Part shown: piece by piece, positions 46,876 to 59,600 of the stretch
Layout of the letters: every line of letters starts with the position of its first letter
Numbering within the stretch: position 1 is the first letter of the stretch
Origin: Asterella californica
Lineage: Eukaryota > Streptophyta > Marchantiopsida > Marchantiales > Aytoniaceae
DNA length: 64,000 bases
Direction: 5' to 3'
Assembly: GCA_036924285.1 (NCBI GenBank)
Contig: JAYKYS010000015.1
Location: 8,742,001 to 8,806,000 of the forward strand
Made by a program: the position numbers and the translations under genes
Notes under the pieces: generated by a model
Database searches by the model: none
What the model was told of the DNA's origin: nothing
Seen by the model: only the letters and a program-made list of their open reading frames with translations

Positions 46876-48650
46876 TCAAGGAAGGCCTGGAGGGAAAACT
46901 GGTAAACCCATAGGCAACTCTCCACACTTGCTTATAACAACCGTCTTCAGGGGCCGGTTCCAAAAATTTCGTGCATTTGCTGCACGATCATCTCCTAGAA
47001 ACTCAGCAAAGTCGTTGAATTGACGTATCCTTTCACTAGGTTTGTAAGTTGGAATCTTTGCTATGGCAGCCACCACATCCAATCCTGCAATCAAGCAGAG
47101 CAGAGGTTCCCTTAGAACGGCGTATATACCAAAGAGTTCAGCATATTATGCAAACCGAATGACTAGAGTATGCATATAACTCTGCTCTGAAACGACTGGT
47201 GAAAAGTAGGTCAAAGATTCAGCTATCGAGTTTTGCACAATACTTCTGGGTTGGGGCCAAGTTGCTTCTGCGTTCTCTCCCCATTCTCTAGGTCAAAGAA
47301 GAATTCATAAAACTTATTTGACTACTATGAAAAATGAATATCGGAACAAACCTTCGAGAACAGTTCCGAAGACAATGTTGCCATTGTCCAGTTGCGGAGC
47401 TGGTCCTGGACCTGAAACAAGTACGATAAAGCTCAAATTCTTAGCAGTCTCTCAAGATATGGACGGAACTCAAGAGCGTAAAGCAATAAACTCAGTACTG
47501 AGAATCAGCAATGTACTGCAGTTTCTTCGACTAGTAATAAGCGCTTGAACTGGACAATAAACTGACCCCTCCCGTTACATGTTGGATAACATTGTATTTT
47601 CACGTGCAGGATCCTTTGACGTATGACTGCCAGATCGTATATGATAAAGCAACAACATGATTTTTGTACAAATAATCCGAAACAACGTGAATCCCTTCTT
47701 CACACCTCTACTGATATTCCTCTGGCTATACTAGCAGTTACTACCAGCTGAACATTCAAGAGCATTCTAGCGGAGATCAAACCTGTGGTGATCAGAAACT
47801 GAACATTGCGATAATCCACATCGAGCTTCAAGTCTTCTTCGTCATCATTTTCAGATAAACACAGAGACACAGTTCCTGGTCTCATGTGTGTCAATTTGTA
47901 AGCACTTCCGCTAACTGTTTCCTGATTGCGTTCCAATTTAATCGGGCCCGTAACCTCGCCCTTATCCTTTGAGCCTTGCCTCCCGGCCTGGATATACTGA
48001 CCAGGTAGAACTTTGTGAAAGGTCGTCCCGGCGTATGACGTTCCAGCTTGTCCTGTGCACATGGCTTTGAAATTTCTCACTGTCTGTGGTACCTGTTTCC
48101 CGTACAAACCTATAACGATGCGGCCCAATGGTTCACTTTCACCAACACTACAGATCTGCGACGCATTCCCAAGAGTCCGCTCGTTGTTCCTTGAACCATT
48201 CGGACAGAGGCTGACATCCAGATACACCCTATCCGTGATTGTTGTGTCCACCTTGTCCACTTTCTCTATAGGTCTATCAACAGCTTTCAGCGGCTCAGGC
48301 TCAGGCTCCCTCCGGATCGTCTCAGTAATGCGACGGCCATCTGATGTTGTTACCACCTCGCTTTTCAGATCTTGCACTGCTCCTAACGCGGGCCTATCCT
48401 CCGCTAGCGCTTCCGAGACCGCCATCAATGCTGCTCCCAAGTACAAGATCTCCCGTCGGAAGTACGCCGAGGACGAAGTAGCATTAGACATTGCGCTAGT
48501 TGTCCTGCACTTCGGACCAGTGCCATGACTCTGTGTTGAGGAACGCACAACTATACTCTCGTCGTTGGATTTCTCTCCTCGAGGCGAGCGTCCTAGACCT
48601 GCTGCTGTCAAACCCACCGCCCTCGGGCAGTGCATCACAAAAGATGCCAT
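46876..48650 (-). CDS. CYP28: Chloroplast cyclophilin CYP28-type peptidyl-prolyl cis-trans isomerase; 3 exons, complete
   Basis: Catalyses cis-trans isomerisation of prolyl bonds and is predicted to act in the chloroplast. Exons in one frame: 48650-47783, 47411-47352 and 47084-46876, 378 codons. The N-terminus is rich in Ser/Thr/Arg and poor in acidic residues, as in a transit peptide. A hydrophobic stretch (ILYLGAALMAVSEALA) follows that may be a lumen-targeting or membrane segment. The cyclophilin-like domain runs VYLDVSLCPNGSRNNERTLG, GRIVIGLYGKQVPQTVRNFK, AGTTFHKVLPGQYIQAGRQG, VQFLITTG, PGPAPQLDNGNIVFGTVLEG. It ends with TYKPSERIRQFNDFAEFLGD and NRPLKTVVISKCGELP, the tail typical of plant CYP28. 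The usual cyclophilin FHRVI...QGGD motif reads FHKVLPGQYIQAGRQG here, as in the CYP28 branch, so isomerase activity may be weak. It lies between two inverted repeat copies. Confidence 0.92.
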
Positions 48651-49538
48651 TGGGAATTAATCTCAACAAAACAATCGCCCTCCCCGACTACAATCTCTTA
48701 GCGGCGTCCCTACGGCTCCATTCAAGTTTCTTCCTTGAGATTCATCTCAGGTCCAGCTCTGTCGTTGTCTCTTTGCTTACTTGTCGCGCTCTCTAGTTTG
48801 AACACATCTCAGGACACTTCGATTCCCACTGCGAGCTCGTTTCCTCCACAATTATCGCCATCCTCAGCTAACAACTAGTAGAAAGATCGGGAGCAGGAGA
48901 TAATTCACACCTCATCGAGCTTTCGAACGGATCACCAGAACATCCTTTCTCTTTGACTAATGTAATGGACTGGATTAGCAATTCGAGCGAATTCCGTCAG
49001 ATCAAGGAACGGACCAGCGAGCGAGCAAACGCGCGGATGAAGTGTGGAGCGTGGAGACTCAGGGATAAGTTATCGGACACGTGAGTAGGCAGCACCACGC
49101 CACGTGGCGCATTCCTTGCTGGCGTGGAGACGAAGTGACGGATCAGTCCTAGGTGTCCTATCCTTTCCCATTTCCGTTATGCTAACGCCTATTATGAAAA
49201 AGGAAAAGGTAGTGGGGAACTTCTTTCGTCTGGCGGGAACGGAATGATGGAGTAGTCGTGAAAACCGGAAAGGAATTGGAGAAATTTTTTGTCGTGTAGT
49301 GATATATTAACGGATGGAGTCGTCGTGAAAACTGAAAAAATATTATTATTTTTTGACTCAGCTCATGGATGCTCGAGCCTCTTTATTTAAGAGGTTGCTT
49401 AGTTAGTTAGATATAATTACTGTTGGGGGGATTTTTTTCCTCCGTTTTATCTTTGATGGTTTTGGTCTTGTATCTCACGATGAGTGTTTTTCCCACTTGA
49501 CTGTTATCTTCGTTTTCTTTCTCTTTAGAACCGGTGAA
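48651..49538. promoter_or_regulatory. Upstream region of CYP28
   Basis: The first ~450 bp are GC-balanced and pyrimidine-rich on the gene strand, fitting a promoter and 5' leader. CACGTG-like cores (GACACGTGAG near 49076, CCACGTGGC near 49100) are present, the G-box type element common in light-responsive plant promoters. No divergent gene is visible; the frame 48055-48796 on the plus strand is a shadow of CYP28. Confidence 0.4.
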
Positions 49539-49584
49539 AACCTTAGGGTCTAGGCTCGTTAGACCGAGCCTAGACCCTAAGGTT
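49539..49584. repeat. Perfect 20-bp inverted repeat with 6-nt loop
   Basis: AACCTTAGGGTCTAGGCTCG (49539-49558) and its exact reverse complement (49565-49584) flank TTAGAC. It lies about 0.9 kb upstream of CYP28 and has no second copy in the window. The absence of any mismatch suggests recent origin or selection. Confidence 0.92.
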
Positions 49585-50421
49585 GATGCAATCGTCAGTA
49601 CTTTGTTTCAATTCACTGTGGTACAAGTCCGGTTTGGTTTGAATAAGAACTCAGAAGACTACGGTATATTACTTTGAGGATTTGCACGTATGCATCCTAT
49701 ATAAATATTGTATATGTTAGAGTTTCTTATTCCAACTTTCTCTTACCTTCAATTTCGTTTCATATATGTTAACGTGTGTTGAATTTTAAACTGCATATAG
49801 AACACTACAAGTCATTTCTTCCCCAACAGAAGATGTGTTCTCCTACTTCATGAGAAATATGCAAGCAAAATGCAAGTAACATGAAACTCTTACCAGGTTT
49901 ACGTTATCAGAAAAGACATAAGTGTTATGTGAAATTCTATACTAAGTAGTAAAGGAAAATCTAATTTAATTACAATTATTAAATGTTAATTGCATAGAGA
50001 GTTGCGGGACAGTTCAAACATAACTGATAAAGGGAAACGGATAGACATGTTACAAATTCTGAGAATCAAATAGCAATGGTCTTGGGATGAAACCCTCTTT
50101 CAATGTCAACTCCGCATAATTGTTACGGTGAGCGTTAGACAACTCGTCGCGCCCTGCTAATGACATGTAGACACCCTGCAACTCCTTGCTAATGACATTT
50201 ATACTCATTGCGAGCATCCACTTCTAGCGATAATTATCATGATGAGACCTCCGTTCCCCATAATTAGGTTTTGGATAACCTTGACCATCATTATAAGTCA
50301 AACGTCTTAGTGGAATCGCTGGTCTGAGTTACCCGACCCATTCTTTTGTTGTTAAAAAATTAACTCGTCTCTTAGCAAAATCAGACGACTCCAGTATCAA
50401 TAGAAAGTGTTTAGAGAGCTC

Positions 50422-50750
50422 ATAATATCCTTCCCCACGGCCTTGTACAGTGAATTTCGTTTTCTCTTATCAGATAATGTGTAAGTGTTATAAAAGTTTA
50501 TTATAAAAAGTTATTATAAAATATTAAATTAATTCATACATGTTATATGTTCTGGAGTAGTTAACTCATCCGAAGATAACCCATAAGTGAAGAGCGGACT
50601 GCTGCGCTCCTGGGGGTATAAGACCGGAAGTTTAGTTTTCTAATTGCGTCATTTGCAGGAGACATTAATAATCTTCTAACCTTTCTCGCCGGAAGGGTTA
50701 AAAGATTAATTAATGGACATCCATGTACACTTTAGTGAATATCCTGCTTC
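50422..50750 (-). repeat. Stem-loop-rich dispersed repeat, copy 2 (inverted partner 44963-45295)
   Basis: Reverse-complement copy of 44963-45295, about 329 bp, with scattered substitutions and 1-3 base indels. Its internal hairpin (AATCTTCTAACC...GGTTAAAAGATTA) is preserved with different base changes on each arm. Confidence 0.9.
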
Positions 50751-52348
50751 AAAAGAGCTCATTCTTTCTGTAAAAAATCAGATGAGATGGACATGAAATG
50801 GAAAACTAATAGTATGAGAAGTAATGATTCTGGGACAAAGGCTAACCGCTGTATGAAATGTGAAATTCAATTTAAAAAGAATCTGAAAGTATATTCTCTT
50901 CTAATCCAAGTGGGGGTTTAAGTAAGTTTGTTTTCTCGCAAACCACCGATCAACAAACTGGGGTTTGTATGGTTTTCTTCATTATCAGTATTGCAGGTCT
51001 GGTTTTATTGCATTGATGAAGAGAAATTTTGTATATAATAGTTGCAAATACAAGAAATGTGAATAAACTGAAACATAATGATGGAGAACAGAGAATTTTT
51101 GGATTTTTCTTTTGCTCGTATTGAACGATATAGTTTATGATTATATATGCGAAAGCTGAAGATAAATGAAATTTACTTGACAATATTCTCCAAATATGGA
51201 TGATATATTTTCCTGACGTTTAATTTCTTTGTGGATAATACATTTATTTCCATATGGAAAAGGAATTACTATAATAAATGCAAAATGAGACAGAAATACT
51301 CGAGTGGCAGACCTCATTGTTCCTCCCTTAAAATACGTTGAGACCATCAAAAGGATAAAAATAATGAATAACAGTAACGATATTCCGCCTCGTCCTTTGC
51401 ACGAGTTAGTGTGCACACAACCAAGGCTAAATTAAAGCTTTATTAGGCGGTGTCAAAGTTATATTTGATGATGGAAGAATTTATCATAAATTATCCAAAA
51501 AGAATTTTAGATAGCTAACAAACACCCTTGTGAGTTAATAACAATATTCTTTTATATTAATAGTTTATAAACATACCTTTCAGTAGTAAACTTCCTTATT
51601 GTCAAAACGAGTGAAAGATAAGTAAACAAATAGTTACGCTTGCATGGCTATGCGGTAGTGATTTATCCTGATCTATATTTTTTTTTCTGTTTCTCGTAAG
51701 TAATCAATCCTTCCATTCCCATTGCTTTTTTTTTCTTTTGGTTTTCAAAATTGCTCTATCCGTATAAAATATGGATAACGACAAAATAATATCTCATTTT
51801 CTTTATGATTTTCACAATCGACATATAACTATGCAATCCTGCATTGCCAAAACTCTCGAGACATTTTTCTATGAGAATCTCTTAAATAAACCTATGTGGA
51901 ATCTTGACTGAAGCCATGATTATGCCACGAGACAAGAACATTTAACAAAATATCCAACTTTGACACTCTGTATTAATAGTACGTGTCAAAGTTGAAATAT
52001 TCTGGAAATATTCTTCTGCTGTGACAAGCGTTGTGGCCATGGTTGAATGTTCTACTAGAGGCAGCTGCAGGACCTGGCCGCAGTGGTCTCTCCTTCATCC
52101 GTAGTACTCTGTGACCGTAAGTTTGAATTTAAGAACTTTTCCTCTTGAAATCATCATACTGTCACTAAATGACAAGAAATTTGTTCCACATCTTATGATG
52201 AGATACTCTGAAACACTCACTTACACTCGACTCCATGATCTGATGAGATATTTTTTTTGCGAGTAGTTGCACTCTCAACTTGTGTTCGATGCATAATAGT
52301 GTATTATCAGTTTTTCAATCTTTGTTTTCATTCTTATCTTTTTGTAGT
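50751..52348. other. AT-rich spacer without recognised gene
   Basis: About 1.6 kb. Minus-strand frames at 50950-51183 and 51141-51416 are low-complexity AT-rich translations with no motif. I see no RNA gene. Confidence 0.4.
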
Positions 52349-53456
52349 ATGTCTCGTTTATCCAAACGCAATGAGGTGTTGCAAGAAGTAGATCTTCTTT
52401 TAGAAGTAGAATTTTTTGTCAACCCGGACGACGATTCTATACATTCTTTGACGTCAACTGAAGATTCAAGTTTAGACGATGAAGTATTCAGGTTTATATT
52501 TAACACTACAAAGTACAAGGTATTTAGATCTGTCTACTTCTTTCTCTAAAAGCAAAGATTTTGTGGATAATTCTTCTCTGAACTTCTTGAAGCTTCTTTC
52601 CTTCAGCTTACATGAATGGATAAATTTTATTTTCAAGTGTTATAAATTCTCATACAAGATCATCCCGTTTTCATGAATAGTCCAGATTGTCTCAAGCTCC
52701 GATGAGATTACAACTTGCAGTGGTCCTCGATCGTTCTGGTCATAACGAGAATGGAGCTTGTTTGGATCAATCACTCTTTCTATGAAGAATATGTCATGAT
52801 AGCATGATAAACTATACCAAACGAATGATGAAACATTACAATCCAATTTAAGAAATCAAGTAAAATAGTCTTGTTGAACAGAGAGACCTCACTTCGCAGA
52901 TCATTTTGTTGAGAAGGTTTTACCGGTTGCATGAGATTGATAGATGATACTTTACTTCCTCTGAAGCAGCGACTATGATACAATGGAGAAACATATTTTG
53001 ATAAGAAATGTAACTATAACATCAACGCTCAAGTGGTATGTGATCATCACAAGAAAATATGTATATCTTTTCATGTATTCTAAGAAACTATCAAAATTTA
53101 AGGTACTTACAAAGATTGGAGACATTTACATATAGAGGATAGTTTCTTTGAATCATCTCATTTTGGATATTCTTCATTTCAACATTTAATATCATTCCCG
53201 AGTAGCAAATGAGCATTGCATTAGTAATCTGAAATCGAGATGACACTCACTGAAACAACCGAGAACTCAGTTGAAGACTAGAAAAGATAACAAGTTCTTA
53301 GTACGACGAGTCGATTGTTGTGTAATGTTGCACAATTGTTTGTTGAGTGGAAGAGATGAGAGAATAGATGAACAATTAATTTATGATAAGGATTTGGATA
53401 GAGATCTTATAGAAGGAGATATCAGCACTAGTGGGACAACTCAGAGAAAAGATTGA
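52349..53456 (+). pseudogene. PIF/Harbinger transposase, decayed
   Basis: A DDE transposase gene with several frameshifts. From ATG 52349 an acidic N-terminal part (EFFVNPDDDSIHSLTSTEDS) is open. Then, changing frame, come APMRLQLAVVLDRSGHNENG (the helix-turn region QLAVALyRfGHyGNGA), MRLIDDTLLPLKQRL (first catalytic Asp, the GAIDGT block), YNGETYFDKKCNYNINAQVV then CDHHKKIC, SRVANEHCISNLKSR (the block with the catalytic Glu) and RRVDCCVMLHNCLLSGRDER. The C-terminal frame 53271-53456 ends in an acidic tail. The second Asp block (YPGS.HD) is lost. No terminal inverted repeats were found by eye. Confidence 0.85.
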
Positions 53457-54008
53457 TGAGTATTTGTTTAGAGATGAATAGACAAGTGGGTGATGTTTTG
53501 TCTAGAGAATCCGGGTAAAGCGATTCAAGAAATCATTTCCACATGTCTGTTTGAACTCTTGAATAAACATGTACTCAAAATATCCATGTATATCAAAAGC
53601 TTTGTAAGATGTATATAAGTGTATATGTCATGGAGTACAACCACGATATCTCTATTTCACTATCTTGAGATGATGTAAGAAGAGAATGCTCATCCCGTTG
53701 TTGTGTTGTGGTGCGGCTCCTGTGTGAAATTATTGTAGAACTTAGGTTATGTTTTTTTATATTTCATTAACCTTATCGCGTAACTTGTCAAACGGTATGA
53801 TGGATGCTACAATTGCAACAATCCGTTTGAGTGACCGCACGATAAGAAAACGTGTCAAATCAGCAATTTGTGTGTGTCCACTTCAGTGGTCATTGTTGTT
53901 GCATCCGAGTATAAGATGATGGGTCGAAGGTATTCTTCTTTGCTTGGTATTTCGCGAGTGTTTCTCAGTGTCTTACACGGAAGATAGGAACTATGAGAGT
54001 TGTACTCA
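53457..54008. other. Spacer between the transposase and the third unknown-family copy
   Basis: About 550 bp with no recognisable coding content. It could include the right end of the Harbinger element. Confidence 0.35.
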
Positions 54009-54346
54009 TGGACGGAGGATTGATTCGACTTCAGAATCTTCCATTCTCAAATCCATTTCATATTAAGCTTCACTACATCTATCGTGATCACTTTTGACAA
54101 TGGTTTGTTGCATACTTTCGTGAAGAGTTCATGGAGAAGGTGTTGGACTTACCTACTCTAATGATCCTAGCGGTCGTCACATACGAGGAGAATTGAGACA
54201 TGATTGTATACATCTTACTTTGACGGGTGAATGGACCTGAACTTTCCAGCCAACGTTCTTCTCAATGTCTAGATTGATATCCGATGTCACTGTCGGTGGA
54301 AGATCTATCATCACGCGTGGATCGCGAAGAACTTACGTGAGTAGTA
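54009..54346 (+). pseudogene. Unidentified repeated coding family, copy 3
   Basis: Begins at an ATG (54009) and reads LIRLQNLPFSNPFHIKLHYI, then YRDHF, a stop, and EKVLDLPTLMILAVVTYEEN. After a stop and frame change it reads MDLNFPANVLLNV and IDIRCHCRWKIYHHAWIAKN. Each block aligns in order with copies at 10136-10747 and 12591-12900. The alignment shows the original frame continued through these stops. No known domain is recognised. Confidence 0.48.
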
Positions 54347-56699
54347 CTGTAATCAAGTGATGACTTCCTCATTTTTTGTTGTTGTATGTTTCATCATAGA
54401 TCAATTCAAGGTCATTATCTTGACTTTGTATAGAATCTCATGTGCTTCCGTATCATTATTATCTCTATCGTTCGGTGAGGGTGATTATCTTGTGTTAAGT
54501 TTGGGATCCGAAGTATGTTGGTTCAAGCTTTGAATGTGTGAGTGTCTTAGGATTACAACTCGATTCTATAGTGCCAATAGGAGACAAAGTGATCTCCAAT
54601 CTTCTTTCTCATTGGTCCATTTTTTACCAATCAGGCTCATCCAAGTTCTAAGGACGGTTTTGGAGTTTCGGAGTCCTTCATAGAGATCATTCGGACAGTG
54701 TGAGATCTCGTTGGAAAGCCCTCGAATTGAGCTACAATCTGGTGGGAAGATCAATTGATTTGAAGTTTTGATTGTGGATTTATGATCGTTCAAAGTCAAG
54801 AGGATCGAATCGAATTCGATCGAGATTTGATTCGAATCGATTATTATTATGTGTGAGATAATCGATTCGAATCGGATCGAATCGAGATTTCAAGTCATCT
54901 TTATGAGTACCTCAAGAGTTTGAGAAATGATTTTTTGGCACTGTTGAAGGGATTGTATAGTTGACGCCTTGCTGGGTGCTCTGATGTAAATTAGTCCTAC
55001 ATTTGGGTTGGATTGAAGTTGGATGGAACAGTTGAGAGACAAAAGTAAAACCATTTTGCTTGGATTCAAGGGTTGAATCTTTGCGTGAAAATTTCCAGGA
55101 TTGGATTGTACCTTATAAGCTTACTACTTGTGAAATTTTGGCTCATTTGGTTATGAGAAGGTGTTGGGTCCGTGGATTAGCCATCAAGGTCTGTAAAGCT
55201 CAAAAGTCAGCACATACAAAAAGCTTGGTCCATTTTGAGAAATTGGTTTGGAGTCTGAAGCTGAAATTTCAGAGAGTAGTAGTGAGAGGTCAGAGGGAAG
55301 GTCTTGTGAAGTTTGAGCTTAGTTGGAAGTTCGAGATGAGAGCAATATATTGCCAAAGTTCAGATTACAACATGGTGGATTTTGAAGAAGAAGAGTGATT
55401 TCACCTACATCTCTTGGTTGCCTTTGAACAAACAACTTGGGGATTGGAGGTGGAAGTTCTTGAAGGTGCTGCAAGTGAGATAAGGAAGCTATGTTGTGAA
55501 TTTGGCACGGAGATCATAATCAGAGAATGTGTTACACTATGTTGGAGATGCTGATTATAAATCTCTAACTACGAGGTATCGTTGTCTTCGGCACCACGCC
55601 TCGAGCTCACTACTTGCTTGCTTGTTGCGTGCATGCCTTACCTTATTGAAATCTCTAGAAGATAAACTTTCTAGTGCTACGTTGTATGTTTAGTTTAGAG
55701 CTTGTTTGATCATCCAAAACTTAGAGATAAATATGTGGGTCAAGAAGAAGGGTTAAGACATTTGAGTTATAAGTGTTAGAAATGATAACTTCGATCCATT
55801 GTGGTGGAGTTACCTTGATCCAATCAATGTATTACCACTATTATTGAAAAGCTTGTACAATATGCTATCCATTGTTGTAAGGTTCATACTGAATGGAGCT
55901 CATATCAGCGAATCGTAAAATGTCAAAATTGAGCATTTTAGATAATTTGTCGGAGAAAAAACAATGAAGATGGTATTGCTAGTGCTATCACAAGCCGACC
56001 TAAGGGATTGTTTGAATGTGCTTTTACGATCTAAAGGATATGTTTATCATGTATGAATCATTTATGTACTTAGAATAAAATTGACTTCCAATTGTGTTGT
56101 GTGGTGCACTTGTGTACACTTAAGGTCATGTTAGGTCAGTAGAAACCGAGACAAAACCTAATAGATTGGGTAGTGAGAGCACTAGGATTTCATCGAGTTG
56201 GTCCAAGGTCTTGTCGTATTTCTCTACAGCCAGATACATAGTGTATTCTCAAACCAAACTTCACGCTCTACGACACAATGTGGGAATGATCTCCAAATGA
56301 GATTGGTCTCTTCTATGCTAACATCTCCTTGCTGAAAAGAGATTTTGTGCAAAAATCTGTGAAAACCTATAGTCTATATAAGATACGGTATCATCTGGAC
56401 TGAATCTCCAATGGAGGAGCCAAGGCAACAATGTGGCATCTAAATAGCTATATCTATCAATATCTGTAGTGAAAGGAGAGAAAGGAGGAGGATGGATAGT
56501 ATTAAAAGAATGACTGGTGGAGTTCTTGACAAGACTATCGCCCATCATCATAACATCTCTCATACTCAAGTTATGCTGATGATGAACTATGAAATCTTTC
56601 AAATACAAATGATTCCTCAATGATGCTTCACGGATTATCTTGTATTTACTTCTTCTGAGTGTGTATGAGAGGTGAGAAGTCAGAAGAACAGAGTGCAAA
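54347..56699. other. Spacer with retroelement-like texture and a GAATCGA tract
   Basis: Between 54800 and 54890 the palindromic words GATTCGAATCGATT, AATCGATTCGAATC and GATCGAATCGA are packed together. The frame 55060-55398 (112 codons, no motif) lies in sequence resembling an LTR. Nothing else is identified. Confidence 0.35.
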
Positions 56700-59600
56700 A
56701 GTCTTGAGTCTGTTGTGAGGATAAATTGCGCGTAGGAAGTAGAAGACAGGTGAGACCAGTGAAGGGAAGCCTGACTTCGAGAGGTCTTCTGAGAAAGATA
56801 TTAAATCGGAAGCTGTCCCGGGAGTCTTCCCGCAACCAACTTCTGAACCTGTTATGCACTCTACTTCTCGCAAATCTTGTATCTTCTGTTAGGAAGAAGG
56901 ATGTAATGCAAGGTGGGTTGTCTTCTTAGGAATCCATGCGAGGCCTTGCTTAGTTAGGATTGTTTAGATATAGCTCGGAAGACGAGAGCTATTTAGGAAG
57001 CACTGTTAGAATCCCGGAAGACGGAGTAGCTGTCTTCTGGAAGACTAGATTCGTCTTCTAAGAGTGGAAGCTAGACTTTGAGGACTTGGGAAGGACTGAG
57101 CCTTCGGCTCACAGTAAGTATGTGTGGCTTAGTGCAACTAATTTTCAAGTATGTCGATGCATCCTCGAGGGTTGGTGTTACCAGCAGCAGAGTTGGCCGA
57201 GGCCAAACCCTTCCTCAAGGAGTTGGGTCTCGACTTCTTCATGTGGGATTGGAACCTCGCCGACCAGGGTCTTTTGGAGGAGGTTTGGGCAGCCTTACCG
57301 CCTCGCAACCGTGTACTTGCGAAGGCAGGAGTAGCTCGAGGAAGACCATCTTCCTGGACTGAGGATTGGTGGCATAAGGTCTTTCACCGGTCAGAATCCG
57401 AGAACCGAGGTTATTGGCTCGAGAAGAAGACGTTACTCAGGATCTCAAGTGAGTGACATGTATCGGGGAGCACATCTTGTCTCTTCATGGAGAACAGGCA
57501 AGGAAGAAACGGCTGGAAGGTCGAATCTAATCGGGAGCCACGGAAGCATCTTCTGGTGAAGCTGTTCCTTCACCTCTTTCCTAAGGGGAAGGCGCAGAAG
57601 ACGAGGTACCTTGGAGATCAGGACGTGGAGTTCCTGGAAGCCATTTGGGAAGGAGTGCCCATCAACTGGGGCACGTTCTTCCATGTATATGTGCAGGTGG
57701 AGTTGGTGTACTTAGGTACCCCGGCAAGAGGACATCTTACTCCATTCTTCTGTTACTTGTACGTGGCCAAGGGGGATCTCACGGAAGATCAGTTGGCGAG
57801 GTATGGGCCAACAGGGCAGCAGGAGGCGAAGGAGGAGACATCGGGAGAAGACGACCGAGCAGTAGCGATGACTCCCCCTCCCACTCTGATGCCGTAGATG
57901 AGACCCGGTACTCATCAGAAGACGCTTCTGGTGAGGGAAGACGATTCCAGTGGGTCGGAAGACGCGACACCACCAAGGAAGATGGGTCTTAGGAGCGTGC
58001 CTAGGAAGACCACCTCCTTCTTGATCATTCACTCTGGATCGGAGTCCGACTCACCGGATGAGCCCTTGAGTACCCCATCTGCACAGAAGACCGCTTCTGC
58101 AACACCAGGGAGTCTTCCGAAGACTCCAGAAGACGAAGGATGGATGGATACTCTTACTGCGATGCGAGGAAGCGCAGTAAAGAGGACCGCTTCTGCCATG
58201 GGGAGAGATCTTCCACCCCGGAAGATGAGAAGAGTAGCTTCTTCCCGTGCACAGAAGCAGAAGATCATAGTGGTGGAAGAGACATCATTGCCTCTGAAAG
58301 ACAAGGTCGATAACTCCGATCGAATTGTGGAGACGAGTCTGTCTTCTGTAGGAAGAAGACTAGAGGAGTTCAGTGCCTTCTTCCGCTTAGAGATCCAGCC
58401 AGCTTTGGAGTTGCTCGAGAAGAGAGCGAAGGCTCAGGAGAAGCCACTACAGCCTGGATTCGGTCTGCGCACCCTGATGCGGCAGGAAGAAGGCCAGAAG
58501 AAGGAAGAAGCGTTGGAAGCCAACCTCCGCACCACGGAGAAGCTCGCAGCGAAGTACAAGGCGGAAGCAGCCGCTTCTGCCAAGGAGCTAACGCAGCTGA
58601 GGAAGAGCAACCAGGAGTTGCAGGCGCGTTTACAGCAGCGTGACCAAGAGGTTTTGCGAGTGCGAGGTAAGATCACCGCCCTTGCAGAGGAGAGGACAAC
58701 ATGGAAGGCATTGCGAGAAGCCACAGAAGCGCAGATTGCATCCAAGAAGACGCAGCGGGAAGCAACGGAAGCTCGTGCGTAGGAGATGTTAGTTCAGTCG
58801 GTGGAAGCGCTTCGGAAGAAGTTCAACTTCACCGCGGGTAGGAAGCTTCTTACCTTAGCTAGAGAATGGGACGATGAGTCCAAGACGATGTTGGTAGAGT
58901 GCAAAGAGAGCATGTTCAGATATTTGGATCGCAGATAAAGGGAGTGAAGACACTCTATGGTCTTCCCTTGATTCTGTCACCTGCAACTGCATCTTCCCAA
59001 GCTCCAGCACCATCGACTAGATCTGAATTGGAGAAGGAGGAGTTAGACCTCGTTGTCCACTTGGTAGTGACATCGTTGGAAGCCGAGAAGACTCCAGAAG
59101 AAGCCCCGGAAGACAAGATGTCTTCCGGAAGACATGAAGAAGAGATGTCTTCCCAGATATTTCGAGTGGAGGAAGCGACTTCCCCGGACCCCTATGCGGT
59201 CACCATAGCTCCCAGTGTCGAACTAGTGTCTCAGAAGAGCGAGGAAGCACAAGTCGACCCAGCTTCCCAGAAGACGCTTCCGTATTCCGAAGCAAAAATA
59301 GAAGCAGAAGCGGAAGCAGCAGCAGCAGAGCCAATGACGAACAATGAGGAGGAGGCCACCTCAATGACATCCGAGGTAATTGCAGGGCTTTCCAGCTTAT
59401 CAGAAGCCGAGATAGTAGTTCCGATAGGAGCAGATCAAGTAGAGATTGCCTCCGAGCAATCAGAGTAGGTAGGAAACGTAAGAGACAAGTTGACATTTCT
59501 AAACTTAGCAAAGAACCGAACATGCTATCTTAGGGGTGGCAGTTCTAGTGTAAATTTAGTTAGGCAGCCATGTGGCAGTATAGGAAGCGCAAGAACAGGA

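Noticed and set aside
48055..48528. 157-codon open frame on the plus strand
   Set aside because: It is the antisense shadow of CYP28 exon 1, which has a complete conserved protein and matching splice phases.
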